Counted from the stretch's first letter, positions 1 through 14,400 are shown. The stretch is DNA of 64,000 nucleotides from Camarhynchus parvulus (GCF_901933205.1 NC_044578.1:15099501-15163500); one strand, 5' to 3'. Notes: generated by a model not told the origin, from the letters alone. Program-made: numbers and translations.

Positions 1-3000
1 TTTAAAAAATTACATCTGGAGGCAAAGTAGCCACATGATAATTTTTCTTGTCTTTGCTTCTTGGAAAACAAGAATTCCCTATTATGCAAAATGTCTATGC
101 TAAACTCCAGATTCCCAGCCGTTCTCTTTCCTTCAAATACTGATTTTCAGTCACTTAATATCTGCAGAGAAAAAAGTAAAAGACTAATGATTTATTCAAA
201 AGTGATATTTAAAAAAATCTTTATAAAAATGTGGTCTACACCTTATATTTATCTGCCTCATGTCTTGTGAGGTCTGATTCTAAATGAAAATCTCCAGCTT
301 GTACAGTGCTTCAGGATCTCCTCTCAGCAAGATGGCCCATCTCCTCCTGGTCAGATTTGTTCTCTCTTGCAAGTTGAATTCCAAGTCCAAGGCATCTGTG
401 GCCTGGTTCCTAAAAGTCTGAAGGGCCAACTATGACCAACATCCTCATTTCTCTGGCCAATGGAAGCTTTATTAAGAGTTCAGCTTATCTGTGAGATGAA
501 ACTTCCATCAACTGGAGATTATAAAATAAAATGCCTCAGGGGAATAATAAATATCACAATGTTTAGCACCCTCCTCATCACTGAGAAGCACATTTCCTTA
601 TGACTTTGCTGGCATAAGTATGGATATAAGTATGAGCCTAAACTTACTTAACCAAGAAGTGTTACTGACAACCTCCTTCCAGTTTGACAAAAAATAGGGA
701 AAAAATGACATGATATTTGATACACAGCCACATTATTCAGTTCAAGGCCAGAAGGTGTTGAGGTTTTACAGTGTTCAATGTATTTTAGGAATCTGTGTAT
801 GTCTGTGTATATAAAATAATTGTAACACACCATATAGATCTACATAGATACAGAACAAGGCTAAAAACAAACAAGCCAACAAACCAACATTAAGACTTTT
901 TTGACATCTATGGCAGACCAACATTTTTGCTTAAACCAGAAATGATCCTCTATCTTTGCTGAACACCACTGGTTTTTACAAGAAATAGTCTGATAAAGTC
1001 AAGGCAAATCATCATCTGGTTTCCTGTAGTACAAATGGCTCCATTATAATGCATGTTCTTGCTATTAAGTCTAAAGTATTACAAGACCGAAATGTTCTGT
1101 ATCTCATCTCAAATTTTCAAACAATCCAATATCCAGTCTATGTATAGATATATTCTTGCTGTTTAATCTCTTAAAAATCAATCAATATTAATGTGTCTGC
1201 CTTAAACTTTTAAGGTCATTGTCTCCCTTCTGACATTTTTAACTACATCAACATCACATTATATCATTATAGACTCATGAAGCAACGTACTTTTACATTT
1301 TTGCAAGATAATGCCTCTTTTGTGTTTCAGTTTTTATCATAATATAAATCTTGAAATGTAATTTGCATATCTTTTGTTTAGCGAAGGAGACCCCCATTTA
1401 AGACTCTGTAATTTTAATACATAGACTTAAAAGTGGATGACTTTTTAAAGGAAATGCGCCAAAATACTCCAATTTATTCTTCAACTGAAGCGGCTGCTCC
1501 ATCAGTAAATTAGTAAATTCCCTTAACAATACGCTTGCTAACAATTATGGTCTGCCTTCCTTGGGCTCACTTGACAGTAGGGTTGTCGTCTGTTGAGAAG
1601 ACCATTCATGGATTTAAAGGGCTACTTCTAGATTTGTACTTTAAACATTGGAAAATACTACTTTGCTCTTCAGCCTTCCCTCTACTTGTCCTGACTTTCC
1701 TGCGCTCTGTTGATCTCCCTTCCCACCCTGCTGAGAGCACCAGCGCACTCCCAGCACTGAACTGCCCCTCTGCACCAGCAGCCACAGCCCAGCAAGGGCG
1801 TTCAGGCACAATCAGTTCCCAGGAAGTCTGGCCCATTTGTAAGGCCCAAGATGCACAAGTAGAGAGGAGGGAGGACACTTAGACAGGAACAGGCAGAAAT
1901 GAACAGGCTCAACCAAGAAATTCAAAAGCAGCCATGAAGGAAACAAAATCAAGACGATGAATGGGAAAGGGATGGTAGGAGCTCTGGCTCTGGATAGATG
2001 GATATTTCATGAATTCCTTCAATAAATAGGGAACCTCTAGGGAAATTCAACACCTGGCAATCTTAGTGGATAGTGGTGCTGCAAAGAAAGCATAATGTTC
2101 ACCCCTCTGGTAAATTCAAGCAATTAAACCCCCTTAAAAAAAAGGCCCTCTTAGGCTTTCTGCCCAGTAAACTCACAGTGAAAAGCAGCCTTAATAAATG
2201 TTATAAATCTCACCTCTGAGCCAACAGGAAATTCAAATGTTTTGCATGTGCAAGAGCCAGAGAGCTGCTGAAACAAAAGGTAAATGTGGATATTAGAATA
2301 GATTATGCCCATACTCAGACTGGACAACAGTAGATGCAAGAGGCTCAGAGATGACAGGTTTTTTAAAAACATCCTTTCTAGTGCCATCTTTGACCATTTG
2401 TGTTTGTGTTACACTAGAAGTCTTCTTTCTTTGTGAGTGGACAAATTTGTTTAATGACGAGTTTACTGGTTGAATTAATTCAGTATTACTCCTTACCATA
2501 CAACATTATTGGAAAGCAGTTTTGAGTTTCAATATTTAGACATAAGCCTAAATAAAGAAATGGCAAAAAGTATCTGTGGTTTCTAAAATGAAAAGATCAA
2601 AGAAAAGAGACTGCAGAGAATTTCTGATCAACACCTTGACAAGGGGTGTTAGTTTTAATAAACAGTAAGACTTTTAGGCCATTATTAAGTATGAGATGCA
2701 GTCTCAGCTGTGTTTCTAATTTCCTTTCTTGCCTTTACTGCTGTTGTATAAAGCTCAGTAGTGACGAAAAACATTTATTGAAAAAATCTGAGCACAGCAT
2801 TCAGGTTTACGTTGCCTCACCTGCCAATGAGAAATATTTGTCTCTTTGCCCTCCATGATGCCAAGAGCTGCAGGTACATTCTGTATATGGGACAAATCAC
2901 TGGAGAGAGATGCACTTGTAGAACTGAGTAAGAATTTCTTTATTGAGTCTGAAGGCTAAATCATCACAGTACACAGTTCCTTTTGATCACTATTCTTTTA

Positions 3001-4385
3001 AAGCCATAGATAAAGCCAGATCTTTGTGCACATTTTTTAGAAGTGAATTTAAGTACATAAAAACAATGCATATCTGGCAACATATCCTGTAAGAAGGAGG
3101 TTTTATGAAAATTTTCTGGGAAGATGCTATCTACCAAGTTATAAATTGTCTACCACACACTACAGGCTTATGAAGCACAGAAGACCATGAAAATTAGGAT
3201 GAAGAAATAGGGAAGGAGAGACAGAAGGTTGGATGGAAATAAGCCATATTTGCTGCTTGAATTTTTCATAGGAGTCAGGACAAAGGCATGTTCGTTTTTC
3301 CACTCTTAGTTTTTGGGGCAGGTGGGCAGAAAGGGTTGTTATGAGAGAAGTCTCTTCAGAAATCTCTTAATCACCCTCAAAAAAAAAGCTGGGAATTAAT
3401 TACTTTATTACAAGAGGGACACAAGAAACAAGTGTCTCTGTTATAATGACTCCATCTCTAGCTTTCCACCTACAGTATTTTTCCTTAGGGGATTATCAAG
3501 ATTATTAGTAATTATTACTAGTAAGCCATTACTATGAATAATAGTAATTACAATATAATTTAAGGACCCTAGTCATAATCACTGTGGAAGATTTATAAAC
3601 ATAGTGAAGGCCAAGGCTTTGCACATGCCTGAAAATTCCAGAGAGCACAACACTCAAAGCCTTTCACCCCTAAATGGCCAACAGCAGCATCAAACCCAGC
3701 ACTTGTCCACAAATGACTGACAATTTTAACAACCTTTTTTTAACTTTTAAAAGAAAACAAAGTGAAAACAGAAGCATTGGTAGAACCACATAATCCCATC
3801 TCTAGCCCCAAAACATTCTGGTTGTGTGACATTTCTGTTTAGAGTAAACATTGTTTTAAAGAGCAGCACAGATCCAGACACCAAGTGGATCAAGGACACA
3901 TAAAGAATATTCAGCCATTATGCATATTCCATAGAAGGGCAACAAGATTTTGTCCAATCCAGTTTGCTTGTTCTGTGTCCCTTATTCGACAGAATTCTAG
4001 TTTTTCCTTTAACAGAGAGCAAATCCCTGCCTGCTATGAGTTAATGTTTAACATATGCTCAGCGTGGACACACCCTAATTTTCCCACTTTTTACATTTCT
4101 TTTTATGGTTTTCTTTCAGGAACACATGCCCTCCCTTCTCCTTTTGCAACAGTTCTAAATCCTTGTCTATCTTGCCTTCCATCTTCAGAGTCATGACAGA
4201 ACTCTTCTAAAAGTACTCTGCTGACAATTTCTGATCTGGTTTTCCACTAAGATAAGCAGAACTGCATTTATAACCTTTTAACTTCACATATAACTTCATA
4301 ACTTTAGTTTACAGCTATATAAAATTTTGTAAGGTTTTATTTTTAAAGGCAGGTGTTATCTTAACATAAGCTATGAAGTCTCTTG

Positions 4386-4413
4386 ATATATATATATACA
4401 CACATACATACAC
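4386..4413. repeat. (TA)n/(CA)n microsatellite
   Basis: A short run of TA dinucleotides passes into CA/TACA repeats, all strictly alternating purine and pyrimidine. TA- and GTATA-rich sequence continues more loosely to about 4460. This is simple-sequence DNA with no evidence of function. Confidence 0.85.
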
Positions 4414-4742
4414 TATGTGAGTATATAGACATATTAAATATGTATATCATTACACATATGCTTCTGACAAAACATGAAGAGAGGACTTTTCATGCTATAA
4501 AAAATGGTATTTGCAACTGCAATCCAGAATATATTGCAAAGGGTATTAAAATGTGTATAGTTCTATTTCAAAGAAAAACATTTTTCAATGTAACATGCTG
4601 CAGCTGTGTTTGTTAAGATTTCCTGATCATGGGGGTCAGTGTAAGAAACACAGCACTACCTTGACAAAGGTGACCAGAAGCACTCTACCCAGAAGTGCCC
4701 CTCCCCCTGCATTAGAGGAGGAATTGTAGCATCCATCAAACC

Positions 4743-4760
4743 AAAAAAAAAAAAAAAAAA
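4743..4760 (+). repeat. A18 homopolymer run
   Basis: Eighteen consecutive A residues follow a CCATCAAACC context. The upstream 120 bp (about 4620-4740) is slightly GC-richer than its surroundings, so this could be the tail of a decayed retroposed sequence. No family is recognisable and no target-site duplication is obvious. It may be no more than a simple A-run. Confidence 0.8.
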
Positions 4761-7700
4761 GTTTTGTAATACTATATTTAAGAACCTAAAATCACTCCAA
4801 AACTTATATATGCTGGTTATCCAACCTCTTTATTACTCTGGCATTATATCTACTTAATTTCTGGTTTAGTCCAGATGCAGCTGAATTTCAGTATACAAAC
4901 ATTGGTTCTTGGTTGTCAAGCCCCACATACCAGTTTACATGAATTTAACAACACTACAGGGCTTAAAAAGATAAACATTCAGGACAGGAAACATGTGACA
5001 ACTGTTGTGTCAAAGCTTGCACAATGTACAGAGCAATAACCAGTTAGGCCAGTTCTGTTATCTTGAGTACAGAATCTTTTCCAATGCCTCATTCTTAAAA
5101 ATTAGTAGGCCTGATAAGCCATATCTATTTGCACAGAAAAGTATCCTAAGTCTTTCATGTTGCCCAACTTAGGCAAGTTTTAAATTAACACCACAAACAA
5201 GGTACTTACTAAGGAGGGAAAAATGCACATCATGGGAAGCCCTATTCATTTCACCTACAAAATTTTGGAGTTTGGTTTAAAGCTTTAGGGTTTTTTATTA
5301 TATTTTCATGCAAAATTTTTGCTTGTTAGCTCATTTTTTCCCAAATTCAGCTAAGATCTGCTTTGGATGTGAATTTCTGTATGACAATATTTTTAAAGTT
5401 TCCACTTTTGACTCGTGGAATTTATTAAGCTAGCTATTAAGCTATTATACACCCCTGTTCTTGTGTGAAATTTAAAGGTACCCCTCATGACTTTCAAGCA
5501 GTGTATTCCCCAAAAGAAAAAAGGAAGAGCAAAAATATAATTGTTGAGATTAAGTCTCAAATTTGCTTTAACATTTGCTCATTTTTAAGAACTGATGCAT
5601 TCAGTGCCCTAGTTCTACATCAGCCCTGAAACATAAGGCACATTCTTTACTTTGCTGCTGCATGAGACCCTTTCTACATTAAACATTTTTGCTTGGTCCT
5701 TAAGCAATAAGTTAGGCAGAGGGAGTGTGACAGACAAGTTGCTATTTCAGACTTGAAACAGCACCTGGAGGGCCAAGACCTTTCCCACTTTAATAGTAGA
5801 CAGAGAATCATGGCAGTGATCAGGGTCATACGGTGGGTGAGGAAGTCACTGATACTGAAGGATCAGATGTCACTGTGACAGCTGTAATAACCAGGGCTTA
5901 CTTCCTTCAGCTAAAAAATATCCACAGAATATGGTGAATACACTGCTGCAATATGTACCTCTTCTACCTTTGTGTCATGCTATAAACATTAACTCCTGAA
6001 GGCTCACAGTGCAAGAACAGAGCAACTAACCCTCACAAGGCATTATAAAGGAGATATGACAGAAGAAGAGGGGTTTTTTTTAATCTTGAAAATTCAGCAG
6101 AAAAGTTATTATTTGCTTATTATTGACAATTCATTCCTCTGAGATAAAAGAACTTAGTTACTAGAGGATCCCAAGGAGACAGCTGGCAGTGATGAACAGA
6201 ACAGCATTCAATTGCAGCAAGTGAACATCATAAAACAGGCACCATTGGATTAAAAAGTAACCTTAAACTGTTTAGTATACACAAAGGCAGCCTAGTCAAA
6301 ACACTTCAACAATGATTTAAAATCTCAAGTTAGAGGCCAGTTTCAACCTTCAGGGAAGCCTTCTCTATTCATAAGAAGCTTAACTAATCATAACTTTTCA
6401 TTACTTATCAGAACTGGATGCAGTGTGTCACAGCATGATAACTGAGCTCTGGAAATGTAACAAAAGATGTCTTTTTACAAAAATAATGGTGAGACTAAAC
6501 CCCAAATGTTAATCTTTGAACTTGGTGGGGGAAGAACATCCTGTTACTCATTAAGTGCTTCCATTAGCATGCAGGGAGTCTTAGGCAGGCAGCTCCTGTT
6601 TGTGTTACTATGATGTGGAGGGCAGCACGTGTATGAGGAAAGGAGCAGATTCTGAAACCTGGTCCCAGGATGCTACACAAAGTGCATCACCAGGAAACAG
6701 CACAGGCAGTATCAGACACACTACACTTCTGCAGACAGCTAGCTATGGAAATAAGTATACCTGAAAAATAACATTACTTTCAGTTCATCTAATTGCTCTG
6801 TATTAACAGCCTAGTGTTTAAGAAAACATTCAGTATTTATTTTCTAACATGATAAAAACTCTAGATGTAAGAAAGCTTCAGAGTTAGAGTTAAATGGAGC
6901 CCAAAAAGGACTAGATTTCTATCTGTATTTTCTTCAGTGTACTTCCAGATGCATTAAGACCTCAGCAGAGACCTGCAAATATTATGTACGGCTTTCTTTT
7001 ATCTTCTGGAAAAAAAGGGGGGAAACAGTATGAAAGAATGAAGCAGTGCCAAACACTACAAGAAAGGCTTAATAAATAGAGCCCAGGGTCACAATGTTGC
7101 TCTTATTTGCCCTGAAATATATCACTGAAGTTCTGTATATTCATATTTGTTTACATTATAAATGTACTAAATGAGCTAATTATAGTGATCATAATTTACA
7201 ATTAAAAACAAACAGTTAGAAATTTCAAAGGCTTTCAATATCTTTTCTTTAATCATTCACCCAGGCTCAAAATATGCATTTTTTAGATTAAAGCATTAAA
7301 GTTGCTAATTATATTCTCAGAACTAACAATTATTTCTTTACCCTTTTACTACCTTCTTCTGGCAACAAAAAAATGTCAGCACTGATTTAATTTTTTGTTA
7401 TTACCGGATTAAAAGAAGTTTCTAAAATGCAATTAAATGTGCCCTATAGCTATAGTAACTTTTCTATCAGCATCCAAAGCCTCTTCACTAAAACAACAGC
7501 ATAAAAAAATTATTCAGACTTTCTAGACATACTTTTTTCTCCTTTTATAACACATTCCTTTGGTGATTATCTCCAATGACAACTCAACCATCTTAATGAG
7601 ACTCTGCAAACCCAGATCTTGGTAAAAGGGAAAAATGAAAGTTAAAGAGGCTGTTAAGAGTGCAAAACCCTGCACATATCAAGCACTGGTTCTTCACCTT

Positions 7701-10329
7701 TGGAAGCTTGGTTCAAGTTCACCCTGAGGCCCTAAGTGAAAAGTTCAATAGCCTCAACTATTTCCCTACCTGATATATCACAAAACCAATTACTTTATGA
7801 CGGCACATTTGGTAACCTATGCTCAGACAGAATCAAGTTTTTTCCCATTGGGAATTCACCAATTACCCCCTCAGTAAATTATTCTCAGATAAAACAGAAG
7901 TTCCTGCTATCAGCAGGAGTTTCTCCTTTTACTGCCTCTCTTGTTTAGTAGTCCAGCTGGCTTGGAACAGTGATGCTGCACTCAGCCCATGCACCATTAG
8001 CTGCTGTGTGATCACAGTGATCCATGGTGACAGGACACCAAAACATGATTCAGTACCCACATTTGTACTGGTTTGGAAAAGAAGAATAGTCACTGCAACC
8101 AAAGAAAAATTGTAGCAAGGAACATAATTGAAATTCCACAGTTCCTCAAGGACTTGGCTTCCTCTGAAGAACCTGGAATGGTAAGGCCCTGCCTTTAAGT
8201 TTCATGGTTGTGAACATGATTTTCTAACTGCTATCAACAGCTTCCTTGGCCCAGGCTTCAAGAGCACACTGATCCACCTCACTAGCAGCTCTGCCAAATT
8301 TACATCTTGTGTTACTTTTATAACAGCTTGTTGCTGGAGTGGATATATTTACATTAATTACTTATTGTTTCCAATTTAAAGACACAGTTTTCACGTATGT
8401 GAATGCCAGTCTGAATAATAAATACAAGTCACTGAGAGGTGTAGATATGGAATATGCATTCTATATGCTGCTTTTTAAGTCAAGCTGCAATCATTGCAAA
8501 GGACCATTCCAGCCCCTGCAGTGGTCTGTCCAAACTAAGCTCATTTAGCTTAGTCTAATTCTTGGCAGTCAGAATTTTGCTTCATAAAACCACCAGCAAC
8601 AAAATTAACGCAAACCAGCATCCTCTGTCAGAGGTGGCTGATGGCACACACATTCATTGTCTCTGAAAGGGATTATTCAGTCCTAGCACCAAGTAAGTGA
8701 GCAGTGATACTGTCCCCATGGTAGTAATGTTGTGGAATCTATTCTGCTTTAAACAGACATCTTCCAGATTAAAATATTGAGAGAAAGAGAGACAGAGAGT
8801 TGACAATTAAACAGAATTTTGATCTTATTCTCCCTAGAGTAGAAATGTCTAGGTATGAGCAGTGAAAATTATGGGAGCCTAAAGGAAGATCCCAATGTGC
8901 AAAGATGAAAGAGATGGAGACTGCCCAAATAAAGATTGGTGTAATAAACAGAGGCCACAGAATGAATGGTAGAAAAACAAGAAGTTAAAATTCCTATTTA
9001 CCCTACTTACCCTTACACATAGGAGATGTCTCTCAATCTCACTGAGAAAATATAAATTTTAAAAAGAGTTTTAGTCATGCCTACTTCTTATTGCTGTTCA
9101 GCAAATTTACACTTTCCCCACTACAAAATGGGGATAGTACTCTTTCTTCCCAAACACAGAAAAGCTTATTGGGGAAATATTCATATAATTCTACAATGAA
9201 GAATGCCATTGAAAATAGTAAAAAGAAATAAGTTATTTCAAGCGCAGTGCAGGTTTGGATTGCATTAGCTGGCACAGTGGACAACAAATAAGGCCTAGGA
9301 CTATAGATTAGGCAATGAAGTTAAAAAGAAATATTCAACACCTTCCCCTGTTCTCTACAAATCATCACCTTCTTGTGCAAAATGAGGCAAAACTAATTAG
9401 TGATTTGTAAATGAGGATGATACCCTAACACATAGCTGAGAGAAGCTGACTTAGGATTCTAGGGCTATCCTTGAAATTCTGAGTGCTTGATCTTGCAATC
9501 CAATTGACTTGTGTTTTTTAATACAAAGTTACAAACAAGTTATCGTTCCTACAAAAAATAACCGGATTAGTAAATTGATTGTTTGCAAAATAAGTACGAA
9601 ATGTTTGAATTGTTTCTCTAGAGAGATGCAAAAGATTTCATTTGTAGTCTTTCATTCTGTGAGCATTTAGTGAATTTCTCATAGGAATACTGCATTGCTA
9701 AGGAGCATTTCAATTCCTCTGTAAATGTTACATTCTTCTACTGAACCTTAGCAAGAAACCTGTTCAAAGCTCATGCTTAGACTTCTGCATCTTTCCAATC
9801 ACACTCTTTCTTCATCAAGACCAGAAATACGCCCACCAAAATGGTGATGAAGACCAACTGGACAATTCAGAATTTCCTAAGTGTAGTACCTAATGTACCT
9901 GTTCCATTTAAGGAGGCCTCTGGACAGTCAAGAAAAATGTTAATGGAAGTATTTTGCAGACTGAATAAACTGTCCCAAAGTAAAATAAAGGAGTAAACAT
10001 ATCAAAAGTTATAATACATACTTTATTTAATGTATACTCCTGAAGAAAGGGGACTTACAGCAAGCTATTAAAGCTAATTTTTCTTTAAGAGCACAGCTGG
10101 CACAACACACTACATACTTTTTTGTAACAGCACAGAAGGAATATTTCTGGATATGTAGATGGATTTGAAAATATAAAAACTTATGGTAAAATTTTGGATG
10201 ACATGGCTACAAGTTCCTCTAGTAGGTTGGATGAGATGAACTCAGATGTGTCAGAAACACCAAAGCATGAGACGCTGCATCTAACAGAAGGGAAGATAAG
10301 GAATTAGCCTTACTCCAGCCATTGTCAAC

Positions 10330-10502
10330 CATCAGTCTGTCCAGGGAAGTGTTGAGTCATCACCCCTGGAGGCATTTAAAAGACATGTAAATGTGATACT
10401 TAGGGACATACCTTAGTGGGGGACTTGGCAATATAGGGTTTACTGTTGGATTCAATGATCTTTAAGGGTCTTTTCTGACCCAAATTATTCTGTGATTCTA
10501 TA
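10330..10502 (+). mobile_element. CR1 LINE 3' fragment (sense)
   Basis: The sequence matches the remembered avian CR1 3' region. A decayed C-terminal reading region is visible (CCCCTGGAGGCATTTAAAAG, then GTGATACTTAGGGACAT and a GGGGGACTTGGCA block). It is followed by the diagnostic tail GATCTTTAAGGGTCTTTTC...ACCCAAATTATTCTGTGATTCT. The fragment is 5'-truncated, as is typical for CR1, and ends in the imperfect octamer repeat (ATTCTGTG/ATTCTATA) that closes these elements. Several substitutions and the lack of an open frame indicate an old, inactive copy. The 5' edge is approximate. Confidence 0.9.
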
Positions 10503-10902
10503 TACTCTGTTACAGACATACCAAGAAGAAAAATAGCATGTCACAGAATAAGTTTCTCTCTAGTCCATGGATGTTTTGCAAATCTGTAGGATAAATACCA
10601 GCCTGTGTTTAAATTCTTCTGTGTAATAATGTCTCTGATTCTTTTTAACATTTTGCACGAACAAAAACTAAAGGGGCTGGATAATGCAAATACTGATGTC
10701 CTTACCTTCATGTGGATTGATGGGTTGCACAATGTGTTCACTCTGCCACATTCGGGTCAAAGAGGCACCAGCTGGAGGCTGAGTATTTTACATGTAGCAT
10801 TGTCTTGGCAGACACCTTGCAAATGCCAGCAGACACAGCCTTACAGAAACAGGAGGACTACCTGGAGAAGAACCCAGCTGGGGCATTTGCTCAGCATCAG
10901 AT
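10503..10902. other. Unassigned spacer between two CR1 tails
   Basis: About 400 bp lies between two sense-oriented CR1 3' ends. An open frame spans 10605-11003 on +, but its last third runs through the second CR1 tail and it has no recognisable domain, so it is treated as chance. The part after about 10745 is GC-richer than the flanks. It could be further decayed CR1 or another repeat, which cannot be told by eye. Confidence 0.4.
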
Positions 10903-11016
10903 GTGCAGACATGGTGCTGAGGGATGTGGTTCAGTGGGGACTCGGCAGGGTGAGCTTTATGACTGGACTTAAAAACCTTAAGGGTCTTTTCCAACCCAAA
11001 TAATTCTATGATTCTC
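10903..11016 (+). mobile_element. CR1 LINE 3' tail fragment (sense)
   Basis: This is a second, shorter CR1 tail. It has a GACATGGTGCTGAGGGATGT block, a GTTCAGTGGGGACTCGGCAG block, then GACTGGACTTAAAAACCTTA, GGGTCTTTTCCAACCCAAAT and AATTCTATGATTCT. The order and wording follow the same CR1 3' end as the copy at 10330-10502, about 0.5 kb upstream and in the same orientation. It differs enough to be a separate insertion and not a recent duplication. It is 5'-truncated and inactive. Confidence 0.88.
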
Positions 11017-11222
11017 CATGTTGACTGTTGCCTTAGGACAGAGAAGCAGCCCTTTAATCTTCCCTTCTGAGCTTCATCCATACCTCAAGATGAACTAGAA
11101 AGCTCAATCCACTGTTCCTAGAGAGACATAGGTGTCTACCTGAGCAAGTCACTCTTGCTGCTGATCAGCTGTGGGGAATACAGACTGCCCATTGACTGGA
11201 TCAAGTCCATAAACGTTGGGAA

Positions 11223-11406
11223 GGAATCACAGAATCATCAAATGGTTTGGGTTGGAAGAGATCTTAAACATCATGTAGTTCCAACCTCCTGCCATTGGCA
11301 CAGACACCTTTCAGTAGACCAGGTTGCTCAGAGACCCATCCAACCTAACCTTGAACACTTCCAGGGATGGGGCATCCACAGCTCCTCTGGGCAACTGGAG
11401 GGAATA
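11223..11406 (-). mobile_element. CR1 LINE 3' fragment (antisense)
   Basis: This is the reverse complement of a CR1 3' end. It begins with the inverted tail GAATCACAGAATCAT, then TGGTTTGGGTTGGAAGAGAT and TTCCAACCTCCTGCCATTGG. It continues through the AGACCAGGTTGCTCAGAG and CCTTGAACACTTCCAGGGAT blocks to CTCCTCTGGGCAAC. The block content differs from the two sense copies nearby, suggesting a different CR1 subfamily. It is a 5'-truncated fossil. The three open frames that overlap it on both strands are artefacts of the repeat. Confidence 0.93.
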
Positions 11407-14400
11407 TGCAACTGGGAGATCCTCACCCACTGAGGGTAAGAGGGGAGCCACTTGTATTGTAGGTAAATTGTCCAGCCATGTCCTACTGACACCATGTGTG
11501 GGTCCAAGGCAGCATTCAATATTACTATTATTCTCTATATTCACTGGAATTACTCAATTCAGGCTGAATCTGGACACTTTAACTGTATCATACAGGTACA
11601 CTTTCTGAAACTGAGATTTTCAAACTGTACATGCAAAATTTTCCTGCATGGTACACTATTCTGTTGTTACAATCTTCAGAAGATAATATCCACCTAGTCC
11701 AACAGCTGACAAAAAGCAATGAAATTGATCATGCCACAAAGATGCTAAGATAACTAGATAAGCAACTAGTAAGGAAATTTTAGTAAGGAGTTTCCCAGGT
11801 CTCCTGTTTACATTGGATATCAGACTTTATCTAGAGTTAAAGAGGCAAGAATCCATTACAGAGAAAGTCCATGGCATAATTAGAAAACAATCAACACTTT
11901 TTCTAATGCTGATTTCTTCTTCACTTTAAACTGCTTCATTGACTTTAATTAAACTTGCCCTGGGTTATGAAGCTAGCAAGCTGCAAAAACATTTGAAAAT
12001 TAAATAAAATAAAAGCATCTTTCTTGTCTAAAGGGTTTTTGCTTAGCTGTACCGCACTTCTGACTTAGAGGATTTTTGAATTACTAGAAATGCTGTATGT
12101 GACAATGTGACACCACAACACTGTTGGTTTTGCTCTGAATTGAGATGACCTCCCACTCCACAGTAAGAATCACAACATTAAATTGTTGAGATTATCTTCG
12201 ATGCTCTTCATCGCAGAATTCCTCTGCTGGTTTCTGAGAAATGGTGTGATCCTGTCACCACTTACATCAGCCCTCCTCCCAGTTTTGTCTAAGGCCAAAG
12301 GAAAAGAATGTTGCATATTTAGAATACAGGCAATTTTCATGCCAATAGCTCAGGCCAAGGTTAAAAGTACATGACACAGACTTTGGAGGAATAAAGAGAT
12401 GGCCCGTGTCCTGCTCCAGATCATGAGAATATGACCAAAATTCCCAAGAATGAGAGTGAATGGAATAACTTATAAAACATTGAGAGAAAAGACGGTGGGA
12501 ACAACCATATCAAATATACTCCAGCCTGGAGTCATCTAGTTTCAACAGATGTGACCTTCACTGTATTAGAATTCTAAATAAAATAAATTCTGGTCAAAGA
12601 TGGGCCTGGTAAAAAATTAGGAAAGCTCAGGTCTGAATTAATTTTACAATTTGGTCTGCCTCTATTTTGAGTTGCTCTCTTTTTATCCTCTGAAGAACTT
12701 TCTAGAGACAATTGAGGAGGGTTCAATACCTGTACTTTTTATCTCTAGAAAAAGCAAAAATATATTTTGAAAAAAAATCCAAGTTTTGCTAAGAAAGTAG
12801 CAATTACTTGCAACTGCGTGCATGTCTTGGTGAAGTACTATACTGTATTGTGAAGTATTGTAGTTTAATCTGGGGTTCAAAAGACTTTAATTCAATTTTT
12901 GAACAGCTTTTCTATTTCTTTTTTTCCCCGACATCCACAGATGTCTGAAAAACCAGAATTTCTATGCATAAGAATGCTACTATCCTCTACTACTCTTAAG
13001 ATATTACCTAGATATCCTCACTAAAGTCCAAAGAAAGATCTTCATAAAAGACAGTGATACCAGGATCAACCATATATATCTGTACATTTAAGATATATAA
13101 GTTGTCTAAAGCAGAATACCTAAAAAATATGTTAATTGCCATTTCTTATATCTTGAATATGCACATAACATTGATGAAATGGGAAGAGTTTTCCAAACTG
13201 GTAAAGACAGGCAGTCTACAATAAGATACAACTCTACTAATGTCCACTCAAGCTGTTTAATATCACAACAGAATTACTCCATAGTTTATGGACATTTTCT
13301 TTCACCAGAATCTTTGAGAACTTTCCATTTACTCCAATAGATGCCAAAACAGGCCCAAGAGCAGGAAATGAAGAAATATACTGTACCCAAATGAAATCAT
13401 TGTGGGAATTTAGGTAGGCAGAATGTAATTATTCACATTTGAATCTGGATAGAGCACTAGGTTTATATCCCCATTCTGGCAAATATATGAGATATATAAT
13501 AATCAAGAGGAACAGAGCTGCTGGCTTTCCTCTCAGTCAAAAGAAAAGAATAAAGGAGGAGAATGATCTGTTCATTTGATGCTGAGTAAAAGGAAAGAGT
13601 GACATTTATTGCATCATCTGCAAGACTTGCCAAGAAACAAAATGCATTAAGTAAATAATCGCATTTGAAAAAACTAGAAGTTTTGTTCTCTGCTGGTGCA
13701 AATTGAAATGCATGGTTTTCTTTCTTTTGTGTTCCGTGTGGGGAAAAATCTTTGGAAATTAGTGTCTTTGCAAAATACTGATACTTATTATTTCTACATT
13801 CATTGATATAGGTGAGGACACCAAGAAGCACTGAGAAAAATAATGGATTCTCTTGCATATGTACTGGATTGTAAAATAACAAAAAGTTCCAAATCTTGTA
13901 ATAGAACTGCATTACATTCTAGCAATGTGGATCCATTTCTGAGGTGGAACATGACAGCTTTTTAACTTCCTACAACAATATGAGACAGAAGAATACTATA
14001 TTCAGTTGATACCGCAGGGTGATTTATGGAGGCAGAATGTAATAATATAAATTGAGTTTCAGAAAGACACTGTGACTAATCTTACAAAAAATGCTACAGG
14101 ATGTTTAATAATCCTGGTGGGTCAGAAGCTGTTCCTCAAAAAATTCTCTTAAGACTGATTGTTATTAAAGCATGTACTGCATTTGGTTCATTTTTCATTT
14201 AACCATGTAGTCTAAAACTGCTGTCAAGTGCAAATATTTGAGTTGTAATTGGATACCCATACAAATGGAATAGAGCCACCAAACCTCAATGAAAATTACA
14301 ATCATAGAATACTTAAGGTAGTAAATGCCCTTTGAAGAGCCATAAGACAAGCATCTGTCCACATCCCTAGCAGTACTCATGAGTGTTCATTGTCCCATTA

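Larger units (their letters stand above)
1..10329. other. Unique non-coding DNA, no gene seen
   Basis: This stretch is AT-rich and interrupted by stops in all frames. The longest open frames, near 1535-1882 and 3885-4196, are about 100 codons. They have no recognisable motif or splice-site framing and look like chance. A locally GC-richer patch at about 1680-1900 could be an old repeat, but I could not assign it. The only other things seen are the microsatellite at 4386-4413 and the A-run at 4743-4760, listed separately. Confidence 0.6.

Noticed and set aside
13463..13912. Minus-strand frame of 149 codons
   Set aside because: Skewed Phe/Ser/Leu/Tyr composition from AT-rich DNA, no motif, no splice signals framing it; chance length in 64 kb.
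14300..14370. Possible antisense CR1 end (AATCATAGAATACTTAAGG)
   Set aside because: Only the first about 12 bases agree with a CR1 tail and the following sequence does not continue the element.
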